From: Endothia cerciana
Lineage: Eukaryota; Ascomycota; Sordariomycetes; Diaporthales; Cryphonectriaceae
Length of the DNA stretch: 64,000 bases
Direction: 5' to 3'
NCBI GenBank assembly: GCA_026119935.1
Contig: JALRMH010000040.1
Coordinates: forward strand, 307,684 to 371,683
Of this stretch, positions 13,179 to 26,789 are shown piece after piece. The notes beneath the pieces are model-generated. The model saw nothing but the letters and a program-made list of their open reading frames with translations. It was not told the DNA's origin and made no database searches. Both the position numbers and the translations under genes were made by a program. Numbering within the stretch: the stretch's first letter is position 1; each line of letters begins with the position of its first letter.

Positions 13179-16100
13179 GAAAAAAAAGGGACGGGTCCAG
13201 CAGTGGTACTGCATCTGTTAGCGACTGCCGCAGTGCTACTAGCGCAGTGGTAGTGGAGAACACGTCTGGGATACCACTGACCACAGGCCGCACCGGGGGG
13301 AGGACGGGGGGCAGGGGGGGAGGGCCTGGTTTCTGGTTTAGTGGGGCGCGCCCACTGTGCATTCCGGTCCAGGCTAGGCCAACGCTGGACATGGTGGGCT
13401 CTACTGCATAGTATCTATCACACTACGTACTAAGCGAGCGACCCACTGACTGACTGACGCAGCCCACAAGGAAGAAAAAGAGAGAGAGAGAGAGGGAGAA
13501 AAAGGAGGACAGGAGAGGCCACAGAGCTTGACCTTGTGACGGGGACGGCCATCTCCTGGGGCCTCGTCAGCGGCAAGTGACGCGAGACTGAAGCAGATCC
13601 ACGTATGGTGAGGTTTGTTGCAAGGGGATGTTGGCGCCGGAGCTAGAAGGAAAGACAGAGCACCTCAGCCTTTTGCCCCCCCCCCCCCAACCCAACATTC
13701 GTCCTTTCTTCTTCGTCTTCAATTTCTTCCTTTCTTCTTCTCCTCTAGACCGTGCGATTAATCACCCTGTGCCGTTTCGCAGGAGCAACAATAAACAGGT
13801 CAAGAGGGGCCACCCCGCCAAGGTGATCAGACGGTATCGCGGACTGGCCAAGATGGCACGAAACCTCACCACTAGAAGACGGTAGCATCATAACTTCTCC
13901 TGGTCCCTTGGCGTCCTGATCTGTCTTTGTCAGGTAGTCCATGCTCATGCCCACACGGATCAAGGCAGACCACGGGCAAATTCTGGACAAGATCGCCAAT
14001 AAGCACCCCCCCCCCCCTTTGTGACAGATCTGGATGGTCAACAACGATCGACATACTATAGTCGTATGTAGTATGTGGTTAGTACTAAGTAAGGGGGGGG
14101 GGGGGGTTGGGATACTTGTGTGTGGTAGGCACGGTAGGGGAATTGTAGTTGTGATGGCTTCCCAGGTGTCGATTCCATGACCACCGTCCTCACTCAATCG
14201 CTGACAGGACGTGATGCTTCTGTCTGTTGCAGTTAAGAAGCCACGTCGGCGAGGTGTGGGATGATAAGCAATCCAGGCCGGCGGTCCGTGTGCAGGCAGG
14301 TACCGAGTACAACTCATCTGGTGCCACTTATGTAGCCGAGCGCGGTATTCCATACCACGGCCACCATAACCTGGCGCCGGTCCCCCACGAAATACTCACC
14401 GTCCTCATTCACTCCCTGGGATGGCCACTTAATATCTCTAGATGGGAAAAAGCAACAACTTTGCTCTTTGGCACGCCCACGGGGCTGACCTCCCCCTCAA
14501 CTTGAAACAGTCAACGTCCTCAGGCCTCCAAGCCTCATGACCAGCCTCACCCCCTTCTGTCACTATACCGTGCCCGGATAGCTGCCGCAGGGCCCTGAAC
14601 AGACCTGACACCCTCTCTTTCTCTGCCTCCATTACGGTGTGTCTGATGGGGGGCTCTCAGAGGACTATCCACCGCCCCCCCCCCCCGGTCGGCCCATCTA
14701 TGCCGACAAGAACGGCCCAAGTAGACCAACGCACGACCCTGTCTCGGGATGTGAGATCTGCGCCCGTTGTTGTCGTCATTGTCTGGCTCGCACGTCCAAG
14801 CCTTCTGTAGGGGCGCGGAGGCTCTGGGGCAAGCTGGCCCGGCAGCTACTCCGCGTGCGTTTCTGGTTCTGTCCTCCTCACGATACCAGATCCTGCTATA
14901 CGAGATGGGATCCACTGCTGCAATGCTGTTGCCACACGGGGACAGTTTACGATTCGTCATGCCAGGGAGAGACGATGCCGGTCACATGGGGTCATGACTA
15001 CCAGAAGTACAGCACACGATCACGCACGACGCTGCAAACGTCCATCGACAACCTCGGTAGCGGCCTGGCTCAGGGCGGGCAGGATAGCCCGCAGTCAAGC
15101 CACTTGTTGGCTGATTCCAGGACGAAAATACACCACGCCCGCATGACCTTGTTGCACGGCATTCACAGTACTTTGGCGCCTTGGACTAGAGTCCCAGCCA
15201 TGCATGTCAGCATCATTCTCACGACCGCACCAATCAGCAATTGCCGCAGGTCAGAGACGGATCGGGTCCCACCAGGACGCTCGGGAAATCTCTCCTTGGC
15301 CTCCACCCTCTCTCTCCTCTGCCTCTCTCTGCGGAATCCACCAGATCTGCAGCCTGCAGTCCTCCGAATCGACACGGAAACCCGGTTCCTCTCTTCTTTC
15401 TTCCCTTCTCTCGCCCTGACGCGGCAGCCGGCTCTCTGCTATCTCCCAAGCCAGGCGAGCTGCCGTCCTATCCACAGCTCTGGTAGGCCTCGGGCCGCCG
15501 GATCTCGATTCGGCACACGCCATGATGAGCTACGCGGTACTCCTCCTGATGACGCTCAACACCATCAATCTCTCTCACTCACATGGGGGAGTGCGGCAGC
15601 CCGGATGCCACCCTGCCAGACCACTCGGGCCACCCAGGCTAGTTCACGGCTACTACGCACGGCCTGCGCTGCCAGCTCTCCAGCTCATCATCGCATTGTG
15701 CAGCATGCCGGTTGTGACAGCCCCGGATCACGACTGTGACCGTCCTGCACGGCCGTGCCGTAGCTGTGGTCTGCCCTAGCCCCCTCACACCGTCCCCGGC
15801 GCAGTCTCCAGTTTGTCCTCGCCCCTACCTGAGCGGCCCTCCCGCCAGCTTGCAGGTCCGGGCAGCATGGGGGCAGAGCTGAAGCACACCTCTACTCCTA
15901 TGGCAGTTCACCCTGGCAAAGGCGCCCCCCCCCCCCCCCAAACTCCTGATTACACGTAGCGCCCCCGACTGTTGCACCTCGACACGCCCATGTTCTGGAG
16001 GATGGACCTCTCCTATACCAGCGAGATCTTCACTGCTCGATGAGCGTACGAACGGTCGCCATCTTGACAAGATGCCGACTGCAGCGTACGTACCCTCATG

Positions 16101-19100
16101 CCACGGTCCAACCTCATCAGAGTCTCTGGTCATGTGTGCACTTCTCACCACCCTTTCTCTGTGTGCCCAGCCCTGGAAGGACTCGAAACTCATGAATTTT
16201 ATTATTTTTTTTTTTTTTTTTCTTTCTTTTCTACAGCAGGGTTTGGAGAGCCTTATCCAGCTCCGCCCTCAGGGACGGAGTTGCATTATTAGCACGTCCG
16301 TCGAAATTGACTTTCTACGAGATCCGGAGGTTGATAAATTAATTAGACCGCCTGTGGGCCATGGATGGCCTGTCGATTATGCTCCTTGCCAGGCCAAGAC
16401 CACCTGCAAAGAGCCAGTTTAGTCCGGGCCATCAAACCCCATGTTGAAGGTTTACTTTTCCTCGCATCATCTGAGCCTTTCTCGGGCGTCAAGGTTTTGA
16501 CCACGGGAACTTTGCGTCCGAGCTACCAACAGACCCGTAAGTCCGCGCTGCTCCCGTCTCTTGGAGCCCTCCACCGCCGGCGGGCGCCACTAAACACCAC
16601 ATCCCGCCGGTTGCAGATTCGGCTTGACCTCTCTCGTACCTCAACACCCTACCCACGAGCTCTGCATCATGATGATGATGATGGTGCATCTCAATCCCTC
16701 GACCAGAATCCTGGGGGGGGGGGAGGCTCTAGCGGTCACCCATTTCATTACTTACTGCCAAAATAAGACAGCATCCCACCGTCGCATCCGCCGTTGGCAT
16801 TCTATGCACACGCACTCCTCCGAACGTCATGCGTAGGGACCGGTCGGGGTCACTCATGCACGACCTCGCCTAGAGGATCTGCTCCGTCACGATGCACTCG
16901 TGCGCCTCGGTGTCAGGTCGCGAAAGTGCGACGCCGCTATCCAGCGTTAGCAGCCCTGTCCGCACATCGGTCCGGGAATAGCATCCAGCAGCGTGTGGAC
17001 ACCTTTCCCCTTGGCCCTCTCCGGAATGGGACCGGACCACATCTCCGCCTCTCTTCATTGTCCCCTAGTTCACAACAGGACACGGCAGAATTCTCTCTGC
17101 AACATGGTCACTACAGAGCACAGACTATCACGGAGAAAATGCTGATCTCCTCGAGAGGTGCCGTTGTGTAGGGGCAAGGAGGGGGGTGGTCATCAGGAAT
17201 CTGATCTCCGTCGTCGCGTGCCCGCCTCCAACTCACGCCCAGTAGGGGGGAGGGGGGGCAATGGCGGGCATGCCACGACTGTCAAGCCAATGGCGTCTCT
17301 CGCCCCGAAAAATGTTCACTGGGATAGGCAGGACAGAGAAAGAAGAAAAAAAAAAACCACAAAAAAACCAAACCCGATTGCCTTCCGTTTCCCACAGCCG
17401 ATTGAACGGCACGCACAAACCTTGAACAGCGCGACTGAGACGGTGTGGTGGAATCATACTCACCTTCAGCGCCGCTGTAAGATGCGCCGCTGCTGATCTT
17501 GGTGCTTGGTGTGGTCTAGAATCCCTCTCGCACACTCCTTAGGTGCCAGCTCACCGCTAGGATGGGACGCCTCGGGCGCGCTCCCACCCCTCGTCGCAAC
17601 CCCCACAACAGACTGGCCGTGTCCGTCCGTCATCGAGTGGCCGGGGATGGTTACCGCGATCAAACTTGCAGTCACGATCTTCTCAAAGGCTTCAATGCCG
17701 ATTCGCTGGCCGTCCATCCGTCCCGGTCACCTGGATCTGCATACGATATGGTGTCCTATATTACCCCTCACCTTTCGTGTTTCCATTGGTCTCGCGCCGT
17801 TTACGGTGAGGGCTAGTTCACCTTGGTCATGTCGGTCCTAATTACCATTGGTATGCACGATGACCGCAGGGCGGGCTTGTACAGACCTTCTAGTCTTGGG
17901 ATGGCTTTTCGACCCCGTGGGGCACGGCAAGATGACCCTGGCTTATTGAAGACTTTCCCTCCCACCATGATCCAGATTCAGCAACAAGCAGGTGGGTCGT
18001 TCATCTTTTGCATTGCTGTTGATATTACTGCTGCTGATATGTGCCTCTGGCATACGCTATGTTTCACCGTCGATATTAAAAAACGTGGTGGTTGCTTCAC
18101 ACCACACCAAGTGCACTCTTCTGCCCACCAGCAACAGGTCCGGTCTGAAGTGGCCGCGCAGCCCGTCCTACCAAAGGTCATCGAGATGGCGGGCACTGCA
18201 GACAGCCTAAGAAGAGATGGAGGGAAGCACAAGACCATCGACGCCAGGCATACCACTCCTACCCATCGTATGCCAGGGCCCTTTGGTTCCCGGACGACGC
18301 GAGGGGTTACTTGTCATACGACCCCCCCCCCCCCTCCACGATCGAGAGACACCCGCGTTCCTTCTGGCAGAAGCAGTCCCTTGTGATGAACAGAGCTGCA
18401 TTGTCGTGGACAGGCAGGGACGGCAAACCGGGCGACTCGCTACCGTTTCCGAGTACAGGGCCCCCATCGCATCTTGGGTCTGGCCGCTCGTCGCTCGCTC
18501 CACTTCCCTCCCCGTAGGCCATGCCCTACCCCAAGCACTCCCCACACCACCAGCGGCATCCCTATTGATATCGCGGGGAAAAGCTTATTCTTGGGCCGTG
18601 TGGACACCGACCCAGCCCGAGTTGAAGTGACGCGGCTGCCCATGACTCGAACTGCCGTTGGGAGGTGGTGCGGTGCATATTTTCCATACCCTCCTCCAAG
18701 AGGGATGCAAGCCCCAAGCATCCCAGAGGACGAACTCACTGCTGCGGCTGGGATTGAGTTTCGTTCTTGGGTGCAGCAGGTGATTGAAGCTGCGAGATAG
18801 GTGATTCCATGAAGTGCCATGGATGCAACGCGGAGGAACACAAAAAAAAAAACCAACCAAAAACCGACACGGCATAGCCTCTCATGGGACTAGGGCGTGA
18901 GGAGGCAGCGGGATGGTATGTCTCTGGAGAGCCTGCCGCTACTCCCTTTGGACGACAGGTTGAAGGCCGGTCTTTGGGGCCCATGCTGGCTGTGGCTAGG
19001 TAGGCCTTGCGTCCGATTTCACGACGTCCGATTCCACGAACGTCCCACGTTCGAGCTAGAGACTGTTAGGGCGAACGATCCATCGAGCAGCCACGCGGCT

Positions 19101-19280
19101 CGTCGTTCGTCAAACTAGGACGGCTGCGCCCCGAACACCCTTGCTGGTGGCCCTGGTTCTACATCATGCCCTTGGGGATATGTGCACTGCTACTGGCCAG
19201 ATGGGTAGATCATCATGCTGGCCTGGCCGGGCTCGAACGCCACGTCGTGGGCATCGGGTCGAACTATTGCTGTGGACTGC

Positions 19281-19307
19281 TCTGTCTCTGTCTCTCCCTC
19301 TCTCTCC

Positions 19308-19355
<48 letters not shown>
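19281..19355. repeat. Compound (TC)n-(AC)n microsatellite
   Basis: About 50 bases of TC/TCC repeats pass directly into about 26 bases of AC dinucleotides. All open frames crossing it are repeat translations. Confidence 0.95.
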
Positions 19356-19358
<3 letters not shown>

Positions 19359-20654
19359 TTCCAAATGCTGTAGGCGGAGGCAGTATTCGAGAAGGAAGTG
19401 ATGTCTGCGGCGGGCCTCATCGAGTGATGGCCATTGCGTCTCCCGAGACCAGTGTCTGCCTCAATGTTGGTCCGCTCCTGCGGCATGATCATGGAATGGG
19501 TATGTACAGCAGGTACCTCGCCATGACGCGATGCGAGCTTGTGCGAGCTGTGTGGGAGAGAGAAAACGCCCAAACATCGGAAAGGGTCAGCGCTGCGGGC
19601 CGGGGTATTCTGTACAAGGAACATCCCCCGGTTAGAGGGACACTGCCGGGCCGCGCATTACTGTCGTACCTCTCTGATGTGGGACCATTGTTGCACATGT
19701 GAAATGGGGTGACATAGAGAGAGGGTCGCGAGCACACCGGCGGGGAATACCACCTCGTCCTCCCTCCTGACAGGAGCCACGACGGGCCACGATGAGGAGC
19801 CGTCGTATCGACCAATTCGCTCACAGGCCAGAGGTCAGGAAAGCGCACCTTGGGGAGGCAGGCTCGCGGGAGGGGAACGCCCTGCTCACTTTGCCCTCCC
19901 GCCTGACTAGCCGCCGTGGGCACAATTTAAGAAGAGCACTTGCGGGCGGACGACTGCCCACCCGGTGATCTGACCCCCCAGGGCCGTCACCCCTCGCTCG
20001 GGCTTCTGTGTCTTGTCACACGACCCAGTCGGGAGGCTGGGGGACAACCTGCTAGATGAGGCACACCGGGCGGGCCTGGAAGCGACCGCCCGCCCGCCCG
20101 CCCGGGGGGGTGTGATTGTGTTTGACGGGGTCGGACTCGAGTGGGTCGAGAGGGGGGGTGCTTAATGTCGTGCGACCGACCTCCACGGGCATCCACTGGG
20201 GGGCGCCGGGAGGAGGGGGAGGCGCGGGGTTAGAGGTAGACATGTGAGAGTCGTGCGGTGGAGGACCCACGGCGCGGATTGGGGCCGGCTCGCCTGAGCT
20301 TTGCATGAGCGTCGTAACATGGGTTTGATGTGACCGAGCACAGGTTGATGGTTGTTGTTAACTGACACGAGATCGATACTGCGGCTGTTGCGGATGTAGA
20401 CCGAGCGACCGATCCGGAGTGTGCCGGACGATACCGGATCGCCGCCTGGCCTTGGGCACTGGGAGTCCGAAGAGCTGACGAGAGTGGGTTGGTCGCCGAC
20501 CGAGGGAGGCCGCCGCGGGACTTGAGGGAGGGGGGGGGGGCAACTCTGTCGCCGGGGGAGCATAGTGTGTGGGGGGGGGGGGGAGGAGGAGGGCCACGGA
20601 GGCCCACGGGCGCATACCGGGTAGCGGTTGTTGTGTTGTGTTGTGAGGTGTTCT

Positions 20655-20682
20655 GAGGTGAGGTGAGGTGAGGTGAGGTGAG
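20655..20682. repeat. (GAGGT)n pentanucleotide repeat
   Basis: Five to six tandem GAGGT units, preceded by a TTGTG-rich imperfect stretch. Confidence 0.9.
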
Positions 20683-21039
20683 ACCAGTGTTCGGTTCCTT
20701 ACAGACGGAGCGCCGCAGATCTCGGGGGCGGCGGACTCGGGACGCAGGGCCCATGTCGTCGAGCGTCTTGAGGGCTGTGGGACGGAAGCCTCGAGCGTGG
20801 CCGCCCGTTGTTGATCACAGTGCCTCAACCCCTGGGCTTCCGGGCACAGGGGATCCTCGAAATGATCTTGATAACACGAGCAGCATGGCCAATGCCACAA
20901 TCGCCCGAGTGAAAATTTTGTCAGTAGTACTTACTGCCTGTCGCCGAGGCTGGTAGGCTCGACGTGCTGTACTTTTTTGCCCCCGGCTTGCCCGGAGGCG
21001 AGGCATAACTCATGCTGAGCCCCCTCCCGAGCAGGCCGT

Positions 21040-22195
21040 TCACTGTCCCTTCCTCTCTTCCTCCTCTGCCCACTCGACCCTCTTGCGCTCCAGCCACTCC
21101 CCCTTCTCAACCCACCTCTCCTCGATCCACCTCACCAGCTCCGCCTCCTCCCGCGGCAGCTCCTCAACCGGCCACCTCCTGACGTTGACCTCGAACCGGT
21201 ACCGCCCCTCCCCCGCGCTCAGCCGGGGGACGCTCAGCGTGTCCCAGAACGCCGGGGCCCTCTGCCACTCCGACCCCTTCTGGTACGCGATGGTCAGGTC
21301 GTACACGGCCCGCACGTGCGGCGCCCGCCGGACCTGGGTGACTGTGGCGACGAACCCCTTGGTCCGCGGGTACAGGAGGTGCCGGGGCTGCGGCCGGCCG
21401 GCGGAGGCGCACCAGGCCTGCGACTCGCGGTGCTTCTGCGGGGTGAAGCGGGTGGCCTCGCTGAAGGAGATGAGCCAGGTGGGGAAGCCGGAGTGGGTGA
21501 TGCCGCGGAAGACGCGGTCGAGCTCGCGGCGGTCATGTTGCCCTGTCGAGGCTGGGTCAGCAAATGCTGGAGGTCGGAGGGGGGGGGGGGTTGGGAAGGC
21601 AGAAGGTCGGGGGTGGGGGGGTGGGAAGAGGGGCATGGGCTTTGTGCGTCCGGTGTGTAATAAGCTCTGGACCTCGAGGCGGCATCCCTCCTTTTGAGCC
21701 GCCGGCACGATCAGGGGGGTGTCCCCGTCCCGGTCCAGCGCGAGATCGCCCAGGGGACGACTCACAGTTTCTCGTGACGAGCGGCATCCCCATGGCCATC
21801 AGGCCCCAGCCCAGCAGCGGCACCCTCTTCAGCTGCGCCTTGGCGAAGTACCGGCAGTAGCCCAGCATCCCGGACCTCATGGCCAGCGCCTGGATCATGT
21901 AGAAGTCGCTCCACCCGACGTGGTTCGAGATGACGACGGCGGACTCGCCCCGCGGCAGCGCGTCCCCCGAGACGGCGATGCTGGCCCCGTTCAGCCGCTC
22001 GAAGATGAACTGTATCCAGGCCCAGCAGGAGAAGGCTATGGGGCTGGACAGGCGGTAGGCGAGGAGGGGGCTCACCGGCCGGAGGAGCAGGAGGAGGGAG
22101 AGGAGGAGGTCCTGGACGAGGAGGGCGAGGGCCCAGGGGGTGATGAGGATGATGCCTCTGACGTGGTGGCAGATCCCGCTCAGGACGCCGGCCAT
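21040..22195 (-). CDS. 1-acyl-glycerophosphate acyltransferase-like protein (PlsC family)
   Basis: This is a membrane acyltransferase of the PlsC/LPLAT family, closest to fungal Cst26-type lysophospholipid acyltransferases, which transfer fatty acyl chains to lysophospholipids at the ER or lipid droplets. Two exons are inferred: 22195-21766 and 21542-21040. The 223-base intron (GTGAGT...CAG) splits a Trp codon and gives 310 residues. The catalytic HX4D motif is NHVGWSD (His ~92, Asp ~97). The second exon carries SFSEATRFTP, the EGTR-equivalent substrate motif, and HLLYPRTKGF. The N-terminus is hydrophobic (LITPWALALLVQDLLLSLLLLL), consistent with membrane segments. The C-terminus is short, charged and Glu/Lys-rich, making the protein shorter than some relatives. 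The Met at 22195 is preferred to upstream in-frame Mets because it directly precedes the hydrophobic segment. A G12 run sits in the intron. The gene is divergent from the bZIP gene. Confidence 0.9.
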
Positions 22196-24966
22196 GGCTG
22201 GCGGCGGAAGGTCTGGTGGTGGTACCCTTCCAGGTGTGCCGCGTGATATGTATGTCGTTCGTGTGAGTGTGTCCCAGGAGCACACCTCTGCAGAAGCCTC
22301 GGCACCGTGACCGATCACTACCTGTCTCACCGCCGTGGCTGCCAGGTCCCACCGTGCCCCGCCGCAGGTCAGGGAGCCCAGTTGAGATGGCGCAGAAGGA
22401 GCTCAGAGGCGCGCGCAGAGTGGTGACTGGGGCTTATCTAGTAGAAGCCGCGTTTGTGGGATCGTGTAGACTGCATTGCACGCGACAGCGACGGACGTCG
22501 GAGTGTACTTCCTCCTCGACTATCACTGCCGGCGATGGGGGTGAGTTTCTGACGGGCTTTCCCTTGTGTTTCAGATTCTCACTAGAGACGAGGCGGCGCC
22601 CGGATATGGCAGACAAAACAAGCGCCCCCCGGCATACTATTTTGTTTATTACGAGACAGGGCCGTGGGAGGGCTGCGACGTGAGGCTTTCTCGGGCTCGA
22701 GGTCCCACCAGACAGACCGTCGCAGGGTCATGCCGTCATGTGTTCGTTCCGACACGGCCCCAAGGCTCTATCTACCGTAGTAAGTAAGTATAAACCACCG
22801 GCCCAATCGCCTCCATTCCGGTCCCCGCCCGAGGGGGGTGTGGTGGGTGGTGGGCCGGCCTGAGAGGACTTGTGGCGACCTCCTCCCCCTCCCTGACAGC
22901 ATCATGATCCACAGGCACCGGGTTGCTTGTCCATGAGATCTGGTTCCGCACGCGACTGCACTGCGATCTTAGGGCTGCATATACATAGTATGTAGTTCTG
23001 CCGAGCCCCTGCTGGAGTCCTCCACCAGGGGAGGGGGCCCACCATCTGTCGAAAGTGCACATTCTCTCAAAGGGGTCCAGACCCCTCCATCAGACGGCGG
23101 GGACATCTCTAGGTCGGCGTATGGATCTCACCGCTGGATAGAGAGGATGGGCATCCGGCGGAGGCTGAGTGAGCAGTGAGAGGTCGGCATGAGAGGGATT
23201 CCGGCGTATGCCCGAGGATCCACTCCCTCATCAGACGATGAGGAAGTGAACGTAAGCAACGGGCCATCTTGCAGGCAAGGTGTCCTTACTCAGTTGGTAT
23301 GGTATCGATTCCAACGGGGTCACGAACATATATCCACCGACAGGGTTCTCATGGTCTGGTATTGGTCGCCGTCAGCGACAGCGCTTTCACTGGCTAACCA
23401 TAAACTGGTGTATCGCTGACTGAGAGGATGTGCCGGCTCGAATCTCGATCAGGCCTGACCTCAGGGCCCCCCCAAGTCCTCCCTCCTGTTAGTGAGCGAC
23501 CACCTAAGGCCCTCGGTACCGGACCCTGAATAGGGCAATAGAGCTTATTCAGCGGGCCGCGAGGCATGAATCCTTGTGCAGCGGCGGCTCCAGCCCAGGG
23601 CAAGGATAAATACAACTTGGCTGTAGTAAAATCCAACGACACGATAGCAGACGTGCGGCCGGTTGACGATTACCAACGGCGAGAGGGTCTGGACACGCCC
23701 TCGCTGTCAGCCTCTATTTATATTCACAATCATCATAATAGCGGGACGATGCCCCAATCTCACTAGAAAACATCACAAGGGTCGCCGGCCACCCGACGAT
23801 TGAACCGCCAACACTTCAGCCGGGACGGGGGGACCGATCTCTCCCATCCCCACCAGGCAGCACGTAACCAAACATAGGATAGGCCGTCAGCGCGAGAAAA
23901 ATCTTGGGAGCCTCGAGGCTTTGGGATTGAAGGCAATTGTTGATCCGGGTCCGAACGTTGGGCAGCCTTGGGCGGCCCTCCCTCCCTCGTCTCCAACATA
24001 TCTCAGACGCTGCTCCCGGTCGTATCAGTTTCAGCATCTTCCAAGCTCCCTCTTGACGACGCTCGTGCCCCTTGCACCGCGGGCTTGGACTGCTGTCGTC
24101 CCGTCTCACCGCCTGGCATATGACTTTCGAGAGGATTACCACACCGTGAGACCTCTGAGCGACGCCTGGAGCACCGGGCCTTACTACGTGCGCCCAGCCG
24201 CCCCTCCCTGGCTGGCGATGATCCCCGGCCCACGTGCGACCGTCCAGAACATCTTCCATGGTCTGGCCTGCTAATCGCCCTTCTTCCTTTCCCATCTCCC
24301 GTCGTCGTCACCCATCCTGTCCGATCCACTTCGGCTTCCCAACCCCGAGTCCGGCATCACAAGCCTTAGCTACACGCCAGCCACGACCACCTACCGGCTA
24401 GCAGCAGGCCCAGGCTTTGACGAGCTCTAGCTCGCACCGGCACCACGCAGCCCACCAGGAGTCGCCGCCAAGGCGTTCCTGACCTGGCCTCGCCTGTTCA
24501 CGACCCTCCGCCCACCGGGGTCCCCTCGCAGGGCCCGATTGTCTCAAGCGCGTCAAGGATAGGACCGCGTAGACCAGGTCGGTCCTACTCACTGCATGGT
24601 CTAAGCAGGGCGCACCCGGTCCCTGGGTACGTTCGTCTCCTCTTCCTCTAGCTAGCATGTGCGGTTGTCGTGTGTGCCTCCTTCTCGACGTCCATCCTCC
24701 CAGGCACTTCGGCGGAACACCTGCCATTGCATCCTCGCGGACCTGTAAAAGGTCAAGCAGACCGTGTCCACTTATCAGTCCGGATTGACGGGGGTGGGCT
24801 CGGGGCAAGGGGGAAGGACAGTATGGCTGACGGTGGACCTCGTCTGGTAGTTGCCAACCCAAACGATCCGAACTAACAACCTCCTCACTACCTCTTCACG
24901 TCTTTACATATCAATCGCGATCCGCCACTCGCAGCGCTCTCGCTATACGACCGCCCCGGTGCCAAC
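22196..24966. promoter_or_regulatory. Divergent intergenic region between acyltransferase and bZIP genes
   Basis: This 2.8 kb must hold the promoters and leaders of both flanking divergent genes. No coding frame inside it looks like a protein. Short upstream ORFs precede the bZIP start within about 300 bases, but I cannot say whether they are in the transcript. No individual promoter element is claimed. Confidence 0.5.
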
Positions 24967-26789
24967 ATGGCGTCGTCCTCCATGTCCCCGCCAGGCATCA
25001 AGGATGAGCATGGCGGAGTGGGGACGGGTATCGCGTACGGGGGACCACCACCGCCACCCGCGACCACCGCAGCACCACCAAACGACAAGTCAAACCCCCT
25101 CAGCCTGAACTTCCTCAAGTCGCTTTCGGACAAGAAGGTAACAAGGGATGGACAGCCGGCAAAACGGCGAGGACCAAAGCCCGACAGCAAGCCGGCCTTG
25201 ACCAGGAGGCAGGAGTTAAACCGGCAAGCTCAGAGGTAGGCGGTCTCAGCATCCCCGGGCGGGGGGGGGGGGGGTTGGGTTGGGTGAAAGGGGCTTAGAG
25301 TACCGGAACGAGGATGCTGACCGGTCGTCGACAGAACCCACCGGGAGCGCAAAGAGCTGTACATCAAGGCCCTGGAAGAGGAGGTGCTCCGCCTGAAGGA
25401 GATATTCTCGAACGTCAGCCAGGACAAGGAGCGCCTGGCGGAGGAAAACCGTTCCCTAAAGGTCCTGCTTCAGCAGAACGGCCTCCCGATCTCCCACGCC
25501 ACCGCCATGATGGACGACAGCATTAGCAATCCGTCTGTCGGTCCGTACCTCGGCAGCAACAGTTCCGCATCAGTATCAGGCTCCGCCAGCCACGGCCTGC
25601 CCTCCGTTTCCACACAGCATACCGTGTACACACCCCCACCGGGGTCAGCCTTAAGTACGACCGGTGCCATGCCGTCAGGGCTCTCGCCTGGTGGCATCAG
25701 TCCCGGCGCCCAGGCTTCTGGTCTCAACAGGCATTCCCCAATATCACAGGCGCCTGGACCGCATCGCAACCCAGCTGTAGACTATGACCAGGCGGGCATT
25801 GATTTTGTCTTAACGTACGGAACCCCCCGGACAGACTATCTGACCCCTCCCCCGCAATAAAACATCTTCATGTATTCCCGACACTTCTCGGCCGACATCC
25901 CTTACCCAGCACGACGGCGCGAGAGTCCCCGTGAGTGTGATATCGACCGGTGTGCTCCCATCAATGGCAAGGCCACCAAGCATGATGGCACGATCTGGAC
26001 AGAACGCTTTTTGCTGACCGCGGGTTTGACATCGATCTAGACTTGAGAGGCCGTGCATGGACCATATGCCCTGGTTGCTCGAGCGCTCAGGCGCCAACGG
26101 CGGGCTTGAGCCCTCTGGACACGCGCTCATGGCGTCCTGCCCTCCCGAGCCCTTTGCAGACTTGACACCTGATATCCCCTTCGGCCACAGACACGGCAAC
26201 AGCGTGGCAACCGCCGGCCCACCCAACCATAATGCTGGCCTCGGTCCGAACGTCAACCGCAACTTCAGCAGAGGCGGTGCAAACTCGACAATGGCAGCGC
26301 CAACGGCTGCTGGCGCTGGAACGAACGGGAACACCGCCCTGGCACCGGCAGCCATGGATACCGGTGGAGTCCCGCCGCGGACCTGGGAGCTGAGCAAGGC
26401 CGACCTGACGACGCTGCTAGACCTCAGCCAGAAGCTGAACCTCGATGGCGAGATCACGCCGGTCATGGCATGGGGGATGGTGCTGGGCCACCCCCGACTA
26501 GGGGAGCTGAACGAGAGGGACTGCGCGAGGCTGTCCGAGGAACTGAGGAGCAAGGTCCGATGTTATGGGTAAAGTGGTCCTTCCCCCCACCCCCTCCCCC
26601 GGGGCGGCACGCCCCTCCCGGAACGTCGATGCTTCCTATTACCTAGGTCCATAGCGGTGGACTGACCCGCGACCTAGCTTTGGTGCCGTGATGGAGGAGT
26701 TCGAGGTCCGTGACGCACTTGAAGCCATCCTCTCGACGAAGCCCGAGTCCGTGGGGGCACATGGTCACCAGTTCTTAGCACACGGTTAG
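24967..26789 (+). CDS. bZIP transcription factor (Yap-like basic region)
   Basis: This is a nuclear DNA-binding regulator. Four exons are inferred: 24967-25235, 25335-25814, 26041-26568 and 26678-26789, with introns of 99, 226 and 109 bases (all GT...AG), giving 462 residues. Exon 1 ends inside the basic region, whose core (NRQAQRTHRERK) keeps the N-x7-R pattern of bZIP proteins; a leucine-zipper coiled coil with an EENRSL segment follows. The joins rest on conserved peptides of a fungal bZIP family: exon 2 to 3 restores GIDFVLTLERPCMDHM, and exon 3 to 4 restores KVRCYGFGAVMEEFEVRDAL. The middle is Ser/Pro/Gly-rich; the C-terminal half holds a conserved helical block (LDGEITPVMAWGMVLGHPR). 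Intron 1 contains a G14 run (25261-25274). The family target is not something I can state from sequence. Confidence 0.88.
25261..25274. repeat. G14 run inside bZIP intron 1
   Basis: Fourteen consecutive G within a 99-base intron. Other G/C runs of this length in the window are also non-coding. Confidence 0.95.

Larger units (their letters stand above)
12142..21039. other. 8.9 kb gene-poor region
   Basis: No convincing gene was found on either strand. The longest open frame (14639-15739, 366 codons, +) translates to a Ser/Arg/Cys/His-rich sequence without domain-like order and is treated as spurious. The region holds many G or C runs: G15 at 12269-12283, C13 at 13676-13688, C12 at 14006-14017, G14 at 14093-14106, C12 at 14675-14686 and C15 at 15925-15939. 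It also holds GGATGGTGGT repeats near 12865-12893 and the microsatellites listed separately. The first ~1 kb upstream of 12141 should contain the RIM15 promoter and leader. Confidence 0.55.

Noticed and set aside
14639..15739. 366-codon open frame on +
   Set aside because: Longest frame in the gap, but its product is rich in Ser, Arg, Cys, His and Pro without ordered blocks, begins next to a C12 run, and overlaps several equally featureless frames.
19166..19702. 178-codon + frame crossing the TC/AC microsatellite
   Set aside because: Much of the translation is the dinucleotide repeat (Ser-Leu and His-Thr); the rest is featureless.
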